Assembly: GCA_025356395.1 (NCBI GenBank) | Contig: JANXTA010000080.1 | Location: 1-37,557, forward strand | Source: Betaproteobacteria bacterium | Lineage (GTDB): Bacteria > Pseudomonadota > Gammaproteobacteria > Burkholderiales > Burkholderiaceae_D | Direction: 5' to 3' | DNA: 37,557 nucleotides | Shown: positions 16,756-25,168 of the stretch, piece after piece | Position numbering within the stretch: position 1 is the stretch's first letter | Layout of the letters: every line of letters starts with the position of its first letter | The notes under the pieces: model-generated | The model's input: only the letters and a program-made list of their open reading frames with translations | What the model was told of the DNA's origin: nothing | Database searches by the model: none | Position numbers and translations under genes: made by a program

Positions 16756-17898
16756 TTACGAGGTCTTCTTCACCATCCGTGCGATGGGATCCACGGCCGG
16801 CTGGTTCTCCATCCACTGGCGGATGCGGTTCGCGTCGCCGAGACGCGTGAACTTGCCGAACGAGTCGAGCAGCACGATGACGACCGAACGGCCTTCGATC
16901 ACGGCCTTCATGACGAGGCACTTGCCGGCTTCGCTGATGTAGCCGGTCTTCTGCACGACGATGTCCCATGCCGGATTGGCGACCAGCGAGTTGGTGTTGT
17001 GGAAGGCCAGCGTGCGCTTGCCGACCCCGACGCTGTAGTTGGGATCGGTCGAGAACTCGCGGATGGTCGCGTTGGCCGATGCCGCGTTGACGAGCTTGAC
17101 GAGATCCTCGGCGCTCGCGACGTTCTGGCTCGACAGGCCGGTCGGATCGTGGAACACGGCGCTCTGCATGCCGATCGCGCGGGACTTCGCGTTCATCGCG
17201 GCGATGGCAGCGTCCAGGCCCCCCGGATAGTTGCGGGCCAGCGCGTGCGCCGCGCGATTCTCCGACGACATCAACGCCAGATGCATCATGTCGCGACGCG
17301 ACAGCGTGGTCCCGACCGCGAGGCGCGAGCTCGAGAACTTCTCGGTGTCGAGGTCGTCGGTCGTGACCGTGACCATCTCGTCCATGTTGGGATGTGACTC
17401 GAGCACGACCAGCGAGGTCATCAACTTGGTGATCGAGGCGATCGGCAAAGCGACCTTGGTGTTGCGCGAGAACAGGACGTCCTGCGTGCCCTCTTCCATG
17501 ACCAGCGCCACGCTCGACTTGACCGCGAGGTTGTCCTCGATGTCGCCGACGATGGAGTCCGGTGTGAGACGCAGACCCTGCGATGCCGCCAGGGACGGTC
17601 GCCCGGGCATGACCGCGTAGACCTTCCGCAGACGAACGCTCCGCGTACCCCGACCGCGCTGGACGAGCGTCGCACGATGGATGCCGACCGTATTGGCCTC
17701 GGCGCGACCCGCGGGCCTGGCGCGTTTGCCGGCTGCGGGGAGCACGACCTTGATGCGTGTGGAAGCCTTGGTGGCCCTGGCCGATTGCGCCGTCGTGTCG
17801 GCCCGGGCGCAGCCCAAAGTCGAAAACAGGAGCGTCAACGAAGCAAGAACAAGTGCCGGACCGTGTTTGATGAACTTCTTCCTTGCTTCCGTACCCAT
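16756..17898 (-). CDS. D-alanyl-D-alanine endopeptidase, PBP7/S11 family
   Basis: The 380-residue periplasmic enzyme cleaves D-Ala-meso-DAP crosslinks or terminal D-Ala in peptidoglycan. A signal segment PALVLASLTLLFSTLGCARA (about residues 14-33) precedes a basic, low-complexity region to about residue 95. The S11 domain has its three active-site motifs: SITK (155-158, nucleophile Ser and Lys), SEN (212-214) and KTG (317-319). The sequence VKSSVALVMEEGTQDVLFSRN matches PbpG-like proteins. The ATG at 17898 has AGGAGGG just upstream; an in-frame ATG at 17916 lacks this. The segment between signal and domain is longer than in E. coli PBP7 and may reach through the peptidoglycan. Confidence 0.9.
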   Translation of the reverse strand: MGTEARKKFIKHGPALVLASLTLLFSTLGCARADTTAQSARATKASTRIKVVLPAAGKRARPAGRAEANTVGIHRATLVQRGRGTRSVRLRKVYAVMPGRPSLAASQGLRLTPDSIVGDIEDNLAVKSSVALVMEEGTQDVLFSRNTKVALPIASITKLMTSLVVLESHPNMDEMVTVTTDDLDTEKFSSSRLAVGTTLSRRDMMHLALMSSENRAAHALARNYPGGLDAAIAAMNAKSRAIGMQSAVFHDPTGLSSQNVASAEDLVKLVNAASANATIREFSTDPNYSVGVGKRTLAFHNTNSLVANPAWDIVVQKTGYISEAGKCLVMKAVIEGRSVVIVLLDSFGKFTRLGDANRIRQWMENQPAVDPIARMVKKTS

Positions 17899-17998
17899 CC
17901 CGCCCTCCTGAAACATTGCGTCACACCAGTCTATGGGACTCTCGAAATTGCTTCAAGATGAGAGACATAGATAGCGTCCTTGAGGCAAATTCTAGCGA

Positions 17999-18015
17999 CT
18001 TTTCCGTGGGAAAAG
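17999..18015. repeat. Short inverted repeat before the PBP7-type gene
   Basis: CTTTTCC and GGAAAAG flank a 3-base spacer. The repeat lies between the tartrate dehydrogenase stop and the PBP7-type gene start, both on the minus strand. It could be a weak terminator for the former or an operator for the latter. No T-tract is present. Confidence 0.35.
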
Positions 18016-18051
18016 CGCAACTGCTTCCATAAGCTTCGGCTGTGTGACGAA

Positions 18052-19164
18052 TTATTTGAGTTTCATCGCTTCCAGTCGCGACGCGATCGCCTTGCCGGCA
18101 TCGCCGGTATCGGCGGTCCCGCCCAGGTCGCGAGTCCGTGATCCGGAAGGATCCGCGAGCGTTTCCTCGATCGCGCGCAGCACGGCGGCACCTGCCTCGG
18201 CGTAGCCCAGGTGCTCCAGCATCAGCGCGCCCGACCAGATCATGCCGATCGGGTTGGCGATGCCCTTCCCCGCGATGTCGGGCGCCGAGCCATGCACCGG
18301 CTCGAACAGCGACGGGTAGCGACGCTCCGGATCGATGTTGGCCGACGGCGCGATGCCGATGGTGCCGGTGCAGGCCGGCCCGAGGTCCGAGAGGATGTCC
18401 CCGAAGAGGTTGGACGCGACCACCACATCGAACCACTCCGGATGCAGGACGAAGTTGGCCGTGAGGATGTCGATGTGATAGCGGTCGACCTTCACGTCCG
18501 GGTAGTAGGCCGCCATCGCGTCGATGCGCTCGTCCCAGTACGGCATCGTGATCGCGATGCCGTTCGACTTGGTGGCCGACGTGAGGTGCTTCTTCGGACG
18601 TCGCTGCGCGAGCTCGAACGCGAACTTTGCGATGCGATCGACGCCGATGCGGCTCATCACGGTCTCCTGGATCACCACCTCGCGCTCGGTGCCCGCGTAC
18701 ATGCGGCCGCCCACGCTCGAGTACTCGCCCTCGGTGTTCTCGCGAACGACATAGAAGTCGATCTCGCCGGCGTCGCGCGCCCTGCCGTTGCGATCGACCA
18801 GGGGTGAACGGACACCGGGCATCAGTCGGCAGGGTCGGAGGTTGACGTACTGGTCGAAGGCACGCCGGAACTGCAGCAACGAGCCCCACAGCGAGATGTG
18901 GTCGGGCACCGTCGCCGGCCAGCCGACCGCGCCGAAGAAGATCGCATCGCACTGCATGAGCTGCGCGTTCCAGTCGTCCGGCATCATCTTCCCGTGCTGC
19001 GCGTAGTAGTCGCAGCTGGCCCACTCGATGGGCACGAACTCGAGTGCGATGTCGAAGCGTTTCATCGCGACCTCGAGGACGCGAAGGCCCTCGGGCATGA
19101 CTTCCTTGCCGATGCCGTCGCCGGGGATGACGGCGATGCGGTGTGATTTCGCGGATGGGGACAT
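18052..19164 (-). CDS. Tartrate dehydrogenase / D-malate dehydrogenase (isopropylmalate dehydrogenase family)
   Basis: The 370-residue protein belongs to the beta-decarboxylating dehydrogenases. It has [14 protein letters not shown] at the N-terminus, the substrate-binding arginines in [35 protein letters not shown], the catalytic Lys in TSATKSNGI, the metal-binding Asp residues in [15 protein letters not shown], and the cofactor loop [19 protein letters not shown]. The [16 protein letters not shown] text is the TtuC/DmlA type rather than LeuB. These enzymes oxidise tartrate or D-malate with NAD+ to oxaloglycolate or pyruvate. It is the last gene of a minus-strand run after the nitroreductase (54 bp gap). 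Confidence 0.88.
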   Translation of the reverse strand: MSPSAKSHRIAVIPGDGIGKEVMPEGLRVLEVAMKRFDIALEFVPIEWASCDYYAQHGKMMPDDWNAQLMQCDAIFFGAVGWPATVPDHISLWGSLLQFRRAFDQYVNLRPCRLMPGVRSPLVDRNGRARDAGEIDFYVVRENTEGEYSSVGGRMYAGTEREVVIQETVMSRIGVDRIAKFAFELAQRRPKKHLTSATKSNGIAITMPYWDERIDAMAAYYPDVKVDRYHIDILTANFVLHPEWFDVVVASNLFGDILSDLGPACTGTIGIAPSANIDPERRYPSLFEPVHGSAPDIAGKGIANPIGMIWSGALMLEHLGYAEAGAAVLRAIEETLADPSGSRTRDLGGTADTGDAGKAIASRLEAMKLK

Positions 19165-19218
19165 GGGTTTCTCTCGTCTTTTCGTGGATGCGGGCCGGAT
19201 GGCCCGCCGCGCCGGACT

Positions 19219-19932
19219 TCAGGCCATGAAGCGCGCGAAGCGTTCGACCGGCTCGCGATCGGTGACCAGCGAGTTCTCGACGCGCGACGGATCGGCGTAT
19301 CCGAGGCTCATGCCGCACACGAAGGTCTGCTCCGCGGGCATGCCGATGTGGTCGCCAATGATCTTGTGGAAACGGTTGAACGCGGCCTGCGGGCAGGTGT
19401 CGAGTCCACGGCCGCGCGCGGCCACCATGAACGCTTCGAGGAACATGCCGTAGTCGAGCCACGAACCCAGCTCGAGAACGCGGTCGATGGTGAACATCAG
19501 TCCCACCGGCGCATCGAAGAACGCGTAGTTGCGACCGTGCTGCGCGTGCATGCCGGCCTTGTCCTCGCGACCCAGGCCGAGCAGGCCGTAGAGATCCCAG
19601 CCCACCTTGCGACGCCGTTCGATGTACGGCGACACCCACTTGCTAGGGTAGTAGGGATACTCCTCGATGTGCAGGGTCTGCGAGTCGGGATGATCGTGAG
19701 CCGCGAGGATCTTCTCGGACAGCTGCAACAGCGATTCCCCCGTCAGTACCGTGACCCGCCATGGCTGGATGTTCGTACCGGACGGCGCACGTGCCGCGAC
19801 GGCCAGCAACGCCTCGATGTCCGCGCGCGGAATCTCGGTGGGCAGGAACGCGCGTATCGAGCGGCGCGACGTGATCGCCTCGTCGACGATCGCGGCAACG
19901 GGTGAATCGCTATCGGGTGGTGCTGCACTCAT
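19219..19932 (-). CDS. Nitroreductase-family flavoprotein
   Basis: The 237-residue protein begins the fold with ITSRRSIRAFLPTEIP (FMN phosphate-contacting arginines) and APSGTNIQPWRVTVL, both diagnostic for the nitroreductase family. GSWLDYGMFLEAFMVAARGRGLDTCPQ and VCGMSLGYAD complete the FMN-binding dimer features. It resembles nitrobenzoate-type reductases that use NAD(P)H to reduce nitroaromatics or quinones in the cytoplasm. The natural substrate is unknown. It lies between the EamA transporter (45 bp) and tartrate dehydrogenase (54 bp), in one likely operon. Confidence 0.88.
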   Translation of the reverse strand: MSAAPPDSDSPVAAIVDEAITSRRSIRAFLPTEIPRADIEALLAVAARAPSGTNIQPWRVTVLTGESLLQLSEKILAAHDHPDSQTLHIEEYPYYPSKWVSPYIERRRKVGWDLYGLLGLGREDKAGMHAQHGRNYAFFDAPVGLMFTIDRVLELGSWLDYGMFLEAFMVAARGRGLDTCPQAAFNRFHKIIGDHIGMPAEQTFVCGMSLGYADPSRVENSLVTDREPVERFARFMA

Positions 19933-19977
19933 GGCCGGAGATCGAAGCTGTGGAAGGGAATCATGCTAGCGCACGCC

Positions 19978-20880
19978 TCATCGTCGGCGGATCACGACGA
20001 GGGCGACGCCGACCACCGCGCAGGCCATGCCGAACATCGCGCGATGGCTGAAGCGCTCGCCGAACCAGACCCAGGCCATCAGCGCCGTGACCGGCGGCAC
20101 GAGATAGAACAGGCTCGTCACGCGTGTTGCTTCTCCGCGTCTCAACAGCGGGAACAGCAAGGCCATGCCGCCGATCGAGAGGACCAAGATCGACCACGCG
20201 AGCGCGCCGATGAATTGCGGCGTGAAACGGACGTTCCACACTTCGAAGACCAGGGCCAGCGGGATGGTCAGCAAAAGCGACGCGCTGAACTGGATCAGCG
20301 TGCCGGCGCGCAGATCGAAGCTCGGGCACTTGCGCTTCTGGTACAGCGTGCCGATCGTGATCGAGAACAGCGCGCCGACCGCGAACACGATGGCCGATAC
20401 CGGCAATGCCACCAGCGCGATCTTGTCGAGCACGACCATCACGACGCCTAAGAAGCCGAGCGCGAAGCCGATCCACTGGCGACCGCTGACCTTCTCGCCA
20501 ATGGCCGGCGCGACGAAGGCCGTGATCACCGGCTGCAGGCCGACGATCAACGCGGCCAAGCCGGCCGGCATGCCTTCGGAGATCGCGACCCATACGCCGC
20601 CCAGGTAACCCACTTGCAGCAACAGCCCCGCGATGGCGATGTGGAGCACGGCGACGCGTGGCGGCCACCGCACTTTCATGAACGGGATCACCAACAGCAG
20701 CGCGAGCACGACCCCGGCGAAGCGCAGGTTGAGGAACCACAGCGGCGACGCGAACGGCAGCCCGAACTTCGCGACCACGAAACCGGTGCTCCAGATCAGC
20801 ACGAAGACTGCGGGCATCGCGGTGATCCAGGCGCTGTCCGCGGGGGGAAGGATCGAAACCTTTTCTGTCGATGCAGTCAT
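19978..20880 (-). CDS. EamA/DMT-family transporter
   Basis: The 300-residue inner-membrane protein has about ten predicted helices in two repeats, as in drug/metabolite transporters of the EamA family. Typical text includes FVLIWSTGFVVAKFGLPFASPLWFLNLRFAGV in the first repeat and ATRVTSLFYLVPPVTALMAWVWFGERFS in the last. Such proteins export amino acids, metabolites or drugs. Its start overlaps the stop of the HDAC-like gene (ATGA at 20877-20880), so the two are co-translated. Substrate cannot be assigned. Confidence 0.9.
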   Translation of the reverse strand: MTASTEKVSILPPADSAWITAMPAVFVLIWSTGFVVAKFGLPFASPLWFLNLRFAGVVLALLLVIPFMKVRWPPRVAVLHIAIAGLLLQVGYLGGVWVAISEGMPAGLAALIVGLQPVITAFVAPAIGEKVSGRQWIGFALGFLGVVMVVLDKIALVALPVSAIVFAVGALFSITIGTLYQKRKCPSFDLRAGTLIQFSASLLLTIPLALVFEVWNVRFTPQFIGALAWSILVLSIGGMALLFPLLRRGEATRVTSLFYLVPPVTALMAWVWFGERFSHRAMFGMACAVVGVALVVIRRR

Positions 20881-21848
20881 GAGATGCGGGTGAGGTGCGC
20901 GTCGCGCAGCACGGTGGCGGAGGACGGATGGTGCGGGTAGCGGGATGCGTATTCTGCGGCGAGCGCTACCGTCTGCGCGTGGATCGCGCAGGTCTCTTCG
21001 ATGACGTGCCCGTAGCCGCCCGCCATCGCCACGGCGATCGGCAGGGCGCGAGACGCGGCCAGTTCGAAGACGCGACGGTCACGGGTCGCGAGTCCCTCGA
21101 TGCTCAGGTCGAGTCGTCCTAGCCTGTCGCCGGTGTACGGATCGGCACCGGCCAGATAGAACACGAAGTCCGGTGCGAAGCGATCCAGCATCGTGGCCAG
21201 CGCCGCGTCGAGTGCAGCCAGGTAGCCGTCGTCGTCGCAGCCATCGGGCAGGCCGACGTCGAGCGTGCTGGCTTCCTTGCGGAACGGAAAGTTCTTCTCG
21301 CCGTGCAGCGACAGCGTGAAGACGTCCGCATCGGCGGCGAGAATGGAGGCGGTGCCGTTGCCCTGATGTACGTCGAGATCGATCACGACGAACGACCAGG
21401 GATGCAGTCCCTCGCGCTGCCTTTCCCGACGCATCGATCGAACCGTCACGGCCACGTCGTTGAACACGCAGAAGCCGCTGCCCTTGTCCGCATAGGCGTG
21501 ATGCGTGCCTCCCGCCAGGTTGATCGCGATGCCCTCGTCGCAGGCGACGCGACTCGCACCGAGCGTCGCGCCGACCGAGCGACGCGAACGCTCCACCATT
21601 GCGACCGACCACGGGAAGCCGATCTCGCGTTGCTCGCGCGCGGTCAAGGTGCCGTCGAACACCGCATCGATGTATGCCGCCCTGTGCGCGAGTTCGAGTT
21701 CGTCGCGCGTCGCAGCCAGCGGCTTGACGAGTTCGAGGTCGGGGACGCGGGCCACCGCGAGGTCACGCGTCAGGCGATATTTGCGCATCGGGAAACGATG
21801 CCCCTCGGGCAACGGCAACACGTATTCGTCGCTGTAGAAAGCCTTCAT
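20877..21848 (-). CDS. Histone-deacetylase-family protein
   Basis: The 323-residue protein belongs to the arginase/deacetylase superfamily. Catalytic features are visible: the tandem His in NLAGGTHHAYAD (116-117), GFCVFNDVAV, zinc-binding Asp and His in VVIDLDVHQGNGTA (Asp159, His161) and the third ligand in YLAGADPYTGDRLGRLDLS. Bacterial members deacetylate acetylpolyamines, acetoin-related substrates or other small acetyl-amides, and rarely proteins. The ATG at 21848 lacks a strong ribosome site. The gene is divergent from the phasin gene and shares its control region. It heads a run with the transporter, nitroreductase and tartrate dehydrogenase genes. Confidence 0.9.
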   Translation of the reverse strand: MKAFYSDEYVLPLPEGHRFPMRKYRLTRDLAVARVPDLELVKPLAATRDELELAHRAAYIDAVFDGTLTAREQREIGFPWSVAMVERSRRSVGATLGASRVACDEGIAINLAGGTHHAYADKGSGFCVFNDVAVTVRSMRRERQREGLHPWSFVVIDLDVHQGNGTASILAADADVFTLSLHGEKNFPFRKEASTLDVGLPDGCDDDGYLAALDAALATMLDRFAPDFVFYLAGADPYTGDRLGRLDLSIEGLATRDRRVFELAASRALPIAVAMAGGYGHVIEETCAIHAQTVALAAEYASRYPHHPSSATVLRDAHLTRIS

Positions 21849-21870
21849 CGGACCGGCGCCCGTCCCTGCG

Positions 21871-21885
21871 TTGTGCGTTGCACAA
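21871..21885. promoter_or_regulatory. Dyad TTGTGC-GTT-GCACAA upstream of the phasin -35 box
   Basis: This perfect inverted repeat contains TGC-N3-GCA and lies 7 bp before the phasin -35 element and 22 bp before the HDAC-like gene start. PHA regulators of the PhaR type bind TGC-rich dyads at phasin promoters, so this is a candidate PhaR site. The assignment is inferred. Confidence 0.45.
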
Positions 21886-21892
21886 GAACCCC

Positions 21893-21920
21893 TTGACTTT
21901 GGTGCGCGCTACCTTAGAAT
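21893..21920 (+). promoter_or_regulatory. Sigma-70-type promoter of the phasin gene
   Basis: TTGACT (21893-21898) and TAGAAT (21915-21920) each match consensus at five of six bases with a 16-bp spacer. The start site would be near 21927, giving a leader of about 115 nt before the ATG at 22043. This is the best promoter in the window and fits the high expression usual for phasins. Confidence 0.75.
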
Positions 21921-21930
21921 CCGACTTTGC

Positions 21931-21939
21931 TGCGACGCA
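21931..21939. promoter_or_regulatory. Second TGC-N3-GCA site at the phasin transcription start
   Basis: TGCGACGCA, inside a wider TTGC-N6-GCAA dyad at 21927-21940, lies at about +5 of the predicted phasin transcript. Together with 21871-21885 it brackets the promoter, the arrangement reported for PhaR at a Ralstonia phasin promoter. Binding here is inferred. Confidence 0.45.
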
Positions 21940-22042
21940 ACAAACGCGAAAGACGCAATCCAATCGAACGGTTCGATGGCCTTGCTTCAGTCCCGGGCTC
22001 GCCGCGAATCACGTTCCAAACCAAACCAATATCGGAGATGTC

Positions 22043-22591
22043 ATGACGAATACCCCCATCAGCCCCGAGCAATTCACGGCCGCCTATCAGGCCAACCTGG
22101 AAACGCTCTTCGCATTGTCGCAAACCGCTTTCAGCGGCGTCGAAAAGATCGTCGCGCTGAACCTCAACGTCGCGAAGGCGAACCTGCAGGAATCGGCCGA
22201 CAAGACCCGCGCCATGCTGTCGGTCAAGGATCCGCAGGAACTGCTGGCCTGGAATGCCCAGCAACTGCAACCGGCTGCCGAGAAGGCCGTCGCCTACTCG
22301 CGCCTGATGTACGACATCGCGACGTCGACGCAAGCCGAATTCACGAAGGTCGCCGAAACTCAGCTGTCGGACGCGAACACGAAGTTCGTGGCGATGATCG
22401 ACGCAGCCGCGAAGAACGCTCCCCCGGGATCGGAAACCGCCGTCGCGATGATGAAGTCGGCCGTCACCGCCGCCAGTTCGGCCTACGACAGTCTGTCGAA
22501 GGCGACCAAGCAAGCCGTCGAAATGGCCGAGACCAACATGACCGCCGCAACCAACGCAGCCGTCAAGACTGCAGCCCGCGCCAAGAAGTAA
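22043..22591 (+). CDS. phaP: Phasin family protein (PHA granule-associated)
   Basis: The 182-residue, Ala-rich, almost wholly helical protein matches betaproteobacterial phasins: ISPEQFTAAYQANLETLFALSQTAFSGVEKIVALNLNVAKA at the start, SVKDPQELLAWNAQQLQPAAEKAVAYSRLMYDIA in the middle, and a C-terminus rich in Ala, Thr and Lys. Phasins coat polyhydroxyalkanoate granules and control their number and size. The ATG at 22043 has GGAG five bases upstream and gives the conserved N-terminus; the open frame further back is leader. A strong promoter precedes it and a palindrome follows at once. No PHA synthase gene is in the window. Confidence 0.93.
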   Translation: MTNTPISPEQFTAAYQANLETLFALSQTAFSGVEKIVALNLNVAKANLQESADKTRAMLSVKDPQELLAWNAQQLQPAAEKAVAYSRLMYDIATSTQAEFTKVAETQLSDANTKFVAMIDAAAKNAPPGSETAVAMMKSAVTAASSAYDSLSKATKQAVEMAETNMTAATNAAVKTAARAKK

Positions 22592-22623
22592 TCAGAACAT
22601 CGGCCGATCGGCCGATGTTCTGA
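22592..22623. terminator. Perfect 32-bp palindrome directly after the phasin gene
   Basis: Two 16-base arms are exactly complementary with no loop bases between; the centre reads GGCCGATCGGCC. It begins inside the phasin TAA. As RNA it would form a very stable hairpin that could stabilise or end the phasin mRNA. No T-tract follows on the plus strand, so intrinsic termination would be inefficient and an mRNA 3'-end stabiliser is as likely. Confidence 0.5.
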
Positions 22624-22671
22624 AAGCAACCGAGCACGTTTATTGCTCTTAGCTTTAGAACCATCGGCCTT

Positions 22672-22806
22672 CCGGAGCAGCAGATTCCGGGAGACCCAGG
22701 ATTTCAGGACCGGCTCAGGTCAGTTCCTCAGTGATCGGTGCAGCGTCTGTTCGTTGCACCTCAGTAGTCTCCTCGGCATCGCTCGCTTCCTTCGGAACGG
22801 CATGCC
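22672..22806 (+). ncRNA. Hairpin-rich segment after phasin: candidate 3' UTR or small RNA
   Basis: Between the palindrome and the terminator at 22812-22843 the plus strand holds three further possible hairpins: CCGGA/TCCGG (22672-22690), GGTGCA/TGCACC (22737-22760) and GGCAT/ATGCC with an inner TTCC/GGAA (22775-22806). No convincing ORF or known RNA family (6S, 4.5S, tmRNA) was recognised. Since a strong plus-strand terminator closes it, the region is probably transcribed, either as a long phasin 3' UTR or as its own small RNA. I see no clear separate promoter. Confidence 0.3.
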
Positions 22807-22811
22807 TTCTG

Positions 22812-22843
22812 AGCCCGGGCCGGCAGCGGTCCGGGCTTTTTTT
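22812..22843 (+). terminator. Intrinsic terminator, plus strand
   Basis: AGCCCGGGCC and GGTCCGGGCT form a 10-bp stem with one G-U pair and a 6-base loop, followed by seven T residues (22837-22843). This is a classical Rho-independent terminator for the phasin-side transcript. The T-tract overlaps the queC stop codon (22842-22844, minus strand). Confidence 0.85.
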
Positions 22844-23573
22844 ATGTCGTTTTGCCCGGGAAGATGGACCGATAGGTCTCGTAGCCCCGCGCCCGCAGTA
22901 AGCACGCCGGGCACGTCCCGCAACCGAATCCCCAGGCATGACGGGTGACGTGATCGCCGAGGTAGCAGGTGTGCGTCTGCTCGCGGATCAGGTCGACGAA
23001 GACCTGGTCGCCCAGTGCCTCTGCCAGTCGCCAGGTCGCGGCCTTGTCCAGCCACATCAGCGGCGTTTCGAGTGCGAAACGTCGGTTCATGCCCAGATTG
23101 AGTGCCACCTGCATGGCCTTGACGGTGTCGTCGCGGCAATCCGGGTAGCCGGAAAAGTCCGTTTCGCACATGCCGCCGACCACGATCGTCAGGTGACGAC
23201 GGACCGCGACGGCTCCCGCAAGCACCAGGAACAACAGGTTGCGTCCGGGCACGAAGGTCGTCGGCAGCCCCTCGGCATCGAATTCGATGGCCGCGTCGCT
23301 GGTGAGCGCCGTGTTCCCGATCTTGCCGATCACCGACGCGTCCAGGAGATGGTCATCCCCGAGGCGCGCGTTCCAGACCGGCGACAGGCGCCGCATCGCG
23401 TCGCGGATCGGCGCCCGGCAGGTCAGCTCGACCGCGTGGCGCTGCCCATAGTCGAAGCCGATCGTCTCGACATGGCGGTAGCGTTCGAGCGCCCAGGCCA
23501 GGCAGGTGGTGGAATCCTGGCCTCCCGAGAACAGCACCAGCGCGGACCGGTCGATCGCCTCCACTTCGGTCAT
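22842..23573 (-). CDS. queC: 7-cyano-7-deazaguanine synthase QueC
   Basis: The 243-residue enzyme converts 7-carboxy-7-deazaguanine to preQ0 with ATP and ammonia on the queuosine pathway. The PP-loop motif SGGQDS is at residues 16-21, [12 protein letters not shown] follows, then [18 protein letters not shown] and [16 protein letters not shown]. Near the C-terminus the zinc-binding cysteines are in [17 protein letters not shown] plus an earlier HTCYLG. The start overlaps the CinA-like gene stop (ATGA at 23570-23573). No queD, queE or queF lies nearby, so the pathway must be completed elsewhere. It is the last gene of a compact minus-strand run. Confidence 0.96.
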   Translation of the reverse strand: MTEVEAIDRSALVLFSGGQDSTTCLAWALERYRHVETIGFDYGQRHAVELTCRAPIRDAMRRLSPVWNARLGDDHLLDASVIGKIGNTALTSDAAIEFDAEGLPTTFVPGRNLLFLVLAGAVAVRRHLTIVVGGMCETDFSGYPDCRDDTVKAMQVALNLGMNRRFALETPLMWLDKAATWRLAEALGDQVFVDLIREQTHTCYLGDHVTRHAWGFGCGTCPACLLRARGYETYRSIFPGKTT

Positions 23574-24403
23574 GCAGGATCGATGCGCGTGAAACGCGCA
23601 TCGAGGGCGCGCAGCCCGGCCTCCATCGCGTCGAAGGCGGCTGCGATCCGGTCACCGGGCCCCTTGACGCCCAGTTCGATGTGACGCTGCGCCCGCATCG
23701 CGACGCGCGGGTCGACGTGATCGGCCAGCGTCGCGTCACCGACCGACGGCAGGCTGAACACGCGCACATCGGCGAAGTCGGCCTCGATGCGCTCCATCAA
23801 CGGCGTGACGCGCGACTCCGGCATCTCGAAGACGAGGACCGAGCGCTCTGCGCGCGGCGCGCGATGGAACAGGTCCGCGTAGCGCGTCTCGAGCACCCAT
23901 TCGAGCATCGGCCACGCCATCACGGGGAAGCCCGGGACGAAGTAATGCTCGTCGAGCGAGAAGCCGGGGATCTGGTTGTAGGGATTGGGAACGATGCCCG
24001 CCCCGACCGGGAATTCGCCCATCCGCATTCGTTGCCTGTGTTCGGGGGAGTCGAGCGGCAGCGGGTTGTCCGACTCGGCGTTCATCTTGAGGATGCGTCC
24101 GTGGATCAGCTGCTCAGCCTCCGGATGCAGCGCCACCTCGACTCCGTAAGCCTGCGCGGCAGCCTGCCGCGTCTGGTCGTCGGGCGTGGCGCCGATGCCG
24201 CCGGTCACGAACACCACGTCGTCGCTAGCGAAAGTTCGTCCGAGCACGTCCGCGATCGCCTGCCGGTCGTCGCCGACATACTGCGCCCACGACAGTTCGA
24301 GGCCGCGAGCCGTCAACAACTCGATCACCTTGGAGAGATGCTTGTCCGCGCGTCGGCCCGACAGGATTTCGTCGCCCACGATCACCACGCCGAAACGCTT
24401 CAT
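23570..24403 (-). CDS. CinA-like molybdopterin-binding domain protein
   Basis: The 277-residue protein has the MoCF/CinA N-terminal domain: [29 protein letters not shown], then [20 protein letters not shown], and the later [18 protein letters not shown] and [15 protein letters not shown]. It lacks the C-terminal nicotinamide-nucleotide amidase domain of full CinA, so it is the short form. CinA-type domains hydrolyse ADP-ribose or related dinucleotides; the physiological role of the short form is unclear. It overlaps EI24 upstream and queC downstream by four bases each. Confidence 0.87.
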   Translation of the reverse strand: MKRFGVVIVGDEILSGRRADKHLSKVIELLTARGLELSWAQYVGDDRQAIADVLGRTFASDDVVFVTGGIGATPDDQTRQAAAQAYGVEVALHPEAEQLIHGRILKMNAESDNPLPLDSPEHRQRMRMGEFPVGAGIVPNPYNQIPGFSLDEHYFVPGFPVMAWPMLEWVLETRYADLFHRAPRAERSVLVFEMPESRVTPLMERIEADFADVRVFSLPSVGDATLADHVDPRVAMRAQRHIELGVKGPGDRIAAAFDAMEAGLRALDARFTRIDPA

Positions 24404-25152
24404 GCCGTCACTCCGATTTCACCGCGCTCTGCGCGCATCCGTTCGAGCGCGTGCAGGCCGTAATGCGTGAACGCGAGGCCGCCGAGGATCGGCACGAGGA
24501 AGAACAGCGGCGGCACGAAGTTGAGCAGACTGACCGTCGTGCCGATCGCCAAGAACGCCTTGCCATGACGCGCGAACAGCAGCTCGCGCTCCTCCTGGCT
24601 GGCGTGCGCCACCAGCGCGTCGTAGCGGAACATCCGTGCCGTGGCCCATCCCCACCACAACAGCGGGACCAACAACGCTAGCGGCGCGATCAGCCACAAC
24701 GGGATGGTGAGGACGAAGCCGATCAGGAAGACGACGCTGACCCAGAGTGCGTTGCCGACACTACCGAGATAGGTCCCGCCGTTCTTTCGCGCAAGCTGCG
24801 GATAGTCTCGACCGCCGACGTGAGCGACGACCGTCGGCATCGCGACGACGGCAATGATCAGCAGCGCGGTTAGGACCATCATCGCAAACACGAAGCCGGC
24901 GTAGATCACACCCGAAATCAGACCCAGCCCGCTGTCGATCCCGAGCCACGAGAAGCCGGTGTTCAGCGACGCGCCGATGAAGGAGCCGGCCGCCAGTCCC
25001 TCGATCCAGGCGATGGCCGGGTGACGGAAGGCGAAGCCCAGCACGCCCCACAGGACGAGCGAGACGAGAAAGGGCCAGAGGGCCAGCCAGAGCATGCGGG
25101 GATGGAACTGGCTGATCAGGGCGCGGCCGAGCGCGCGTGCGATGTCGTTCAT
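24400..25152 (-). CDS. EI24-domain (CysZ-like) membrane protein
   Basis: The 250-residue protein has an amphipathic N-terminus (MNDIARALGRALISQFHPRMLWL) and about four to five long hydrophobic segments. It has the EI24 layout with LNTGFSWLGIDSG, YPQLARKNGGTYLGSVGNALW and RFDALVAHAS-like text (here YDALVAHASQEERELLFARH). CysZ relatives import sulfate, but many EI24 proteins have no known substrate, so I do not assign one. It starts 16 bp after the sterol-desaturase-like gene stop and overlaps the CinA-like gene by ATGA. Confidence 0.82.
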   Translation of the reverse strand: MNDIARALGRALISQFHPRMLWLALWPFLVSLVLWGVLGFAFRHPAIAWIEGLAAGSFIGASLNTGFSWLGIDSGLGLISGVIYAGFVFAMMVLTALLIIAVVAMPTVVAHVGGRDYPQLARKNGGTYLGSVGNALWVSVVFLIGFVLTIPLWLIAPLALLVPLLWWGWATARMFRYDALVAHASQEERELLFARHGKAFLAIGTTVSLLNFVPPLFFLVPILGGLAFTHYGLHALERMRAERGEIGVTA

Positions 25153-25168
25153 GGGGACGGAAGGTACC

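Noticed and set aside
17921-19639. 572-codon minus-strand frame over tartrate dehydrogenase and nitroreductase
   Set aside because: It overlaps two well-supported genes in another frame and has shadow-like composition with no domain.
22624-22811. 6S RNA, 4.5S RNA or tmRNA downstream of the phasin gene
   Set aside because: None of the conserved features was found: no GGAAGGAAGCAGCC-type loop, no 6S-like closing stem, no tRNA-like end.
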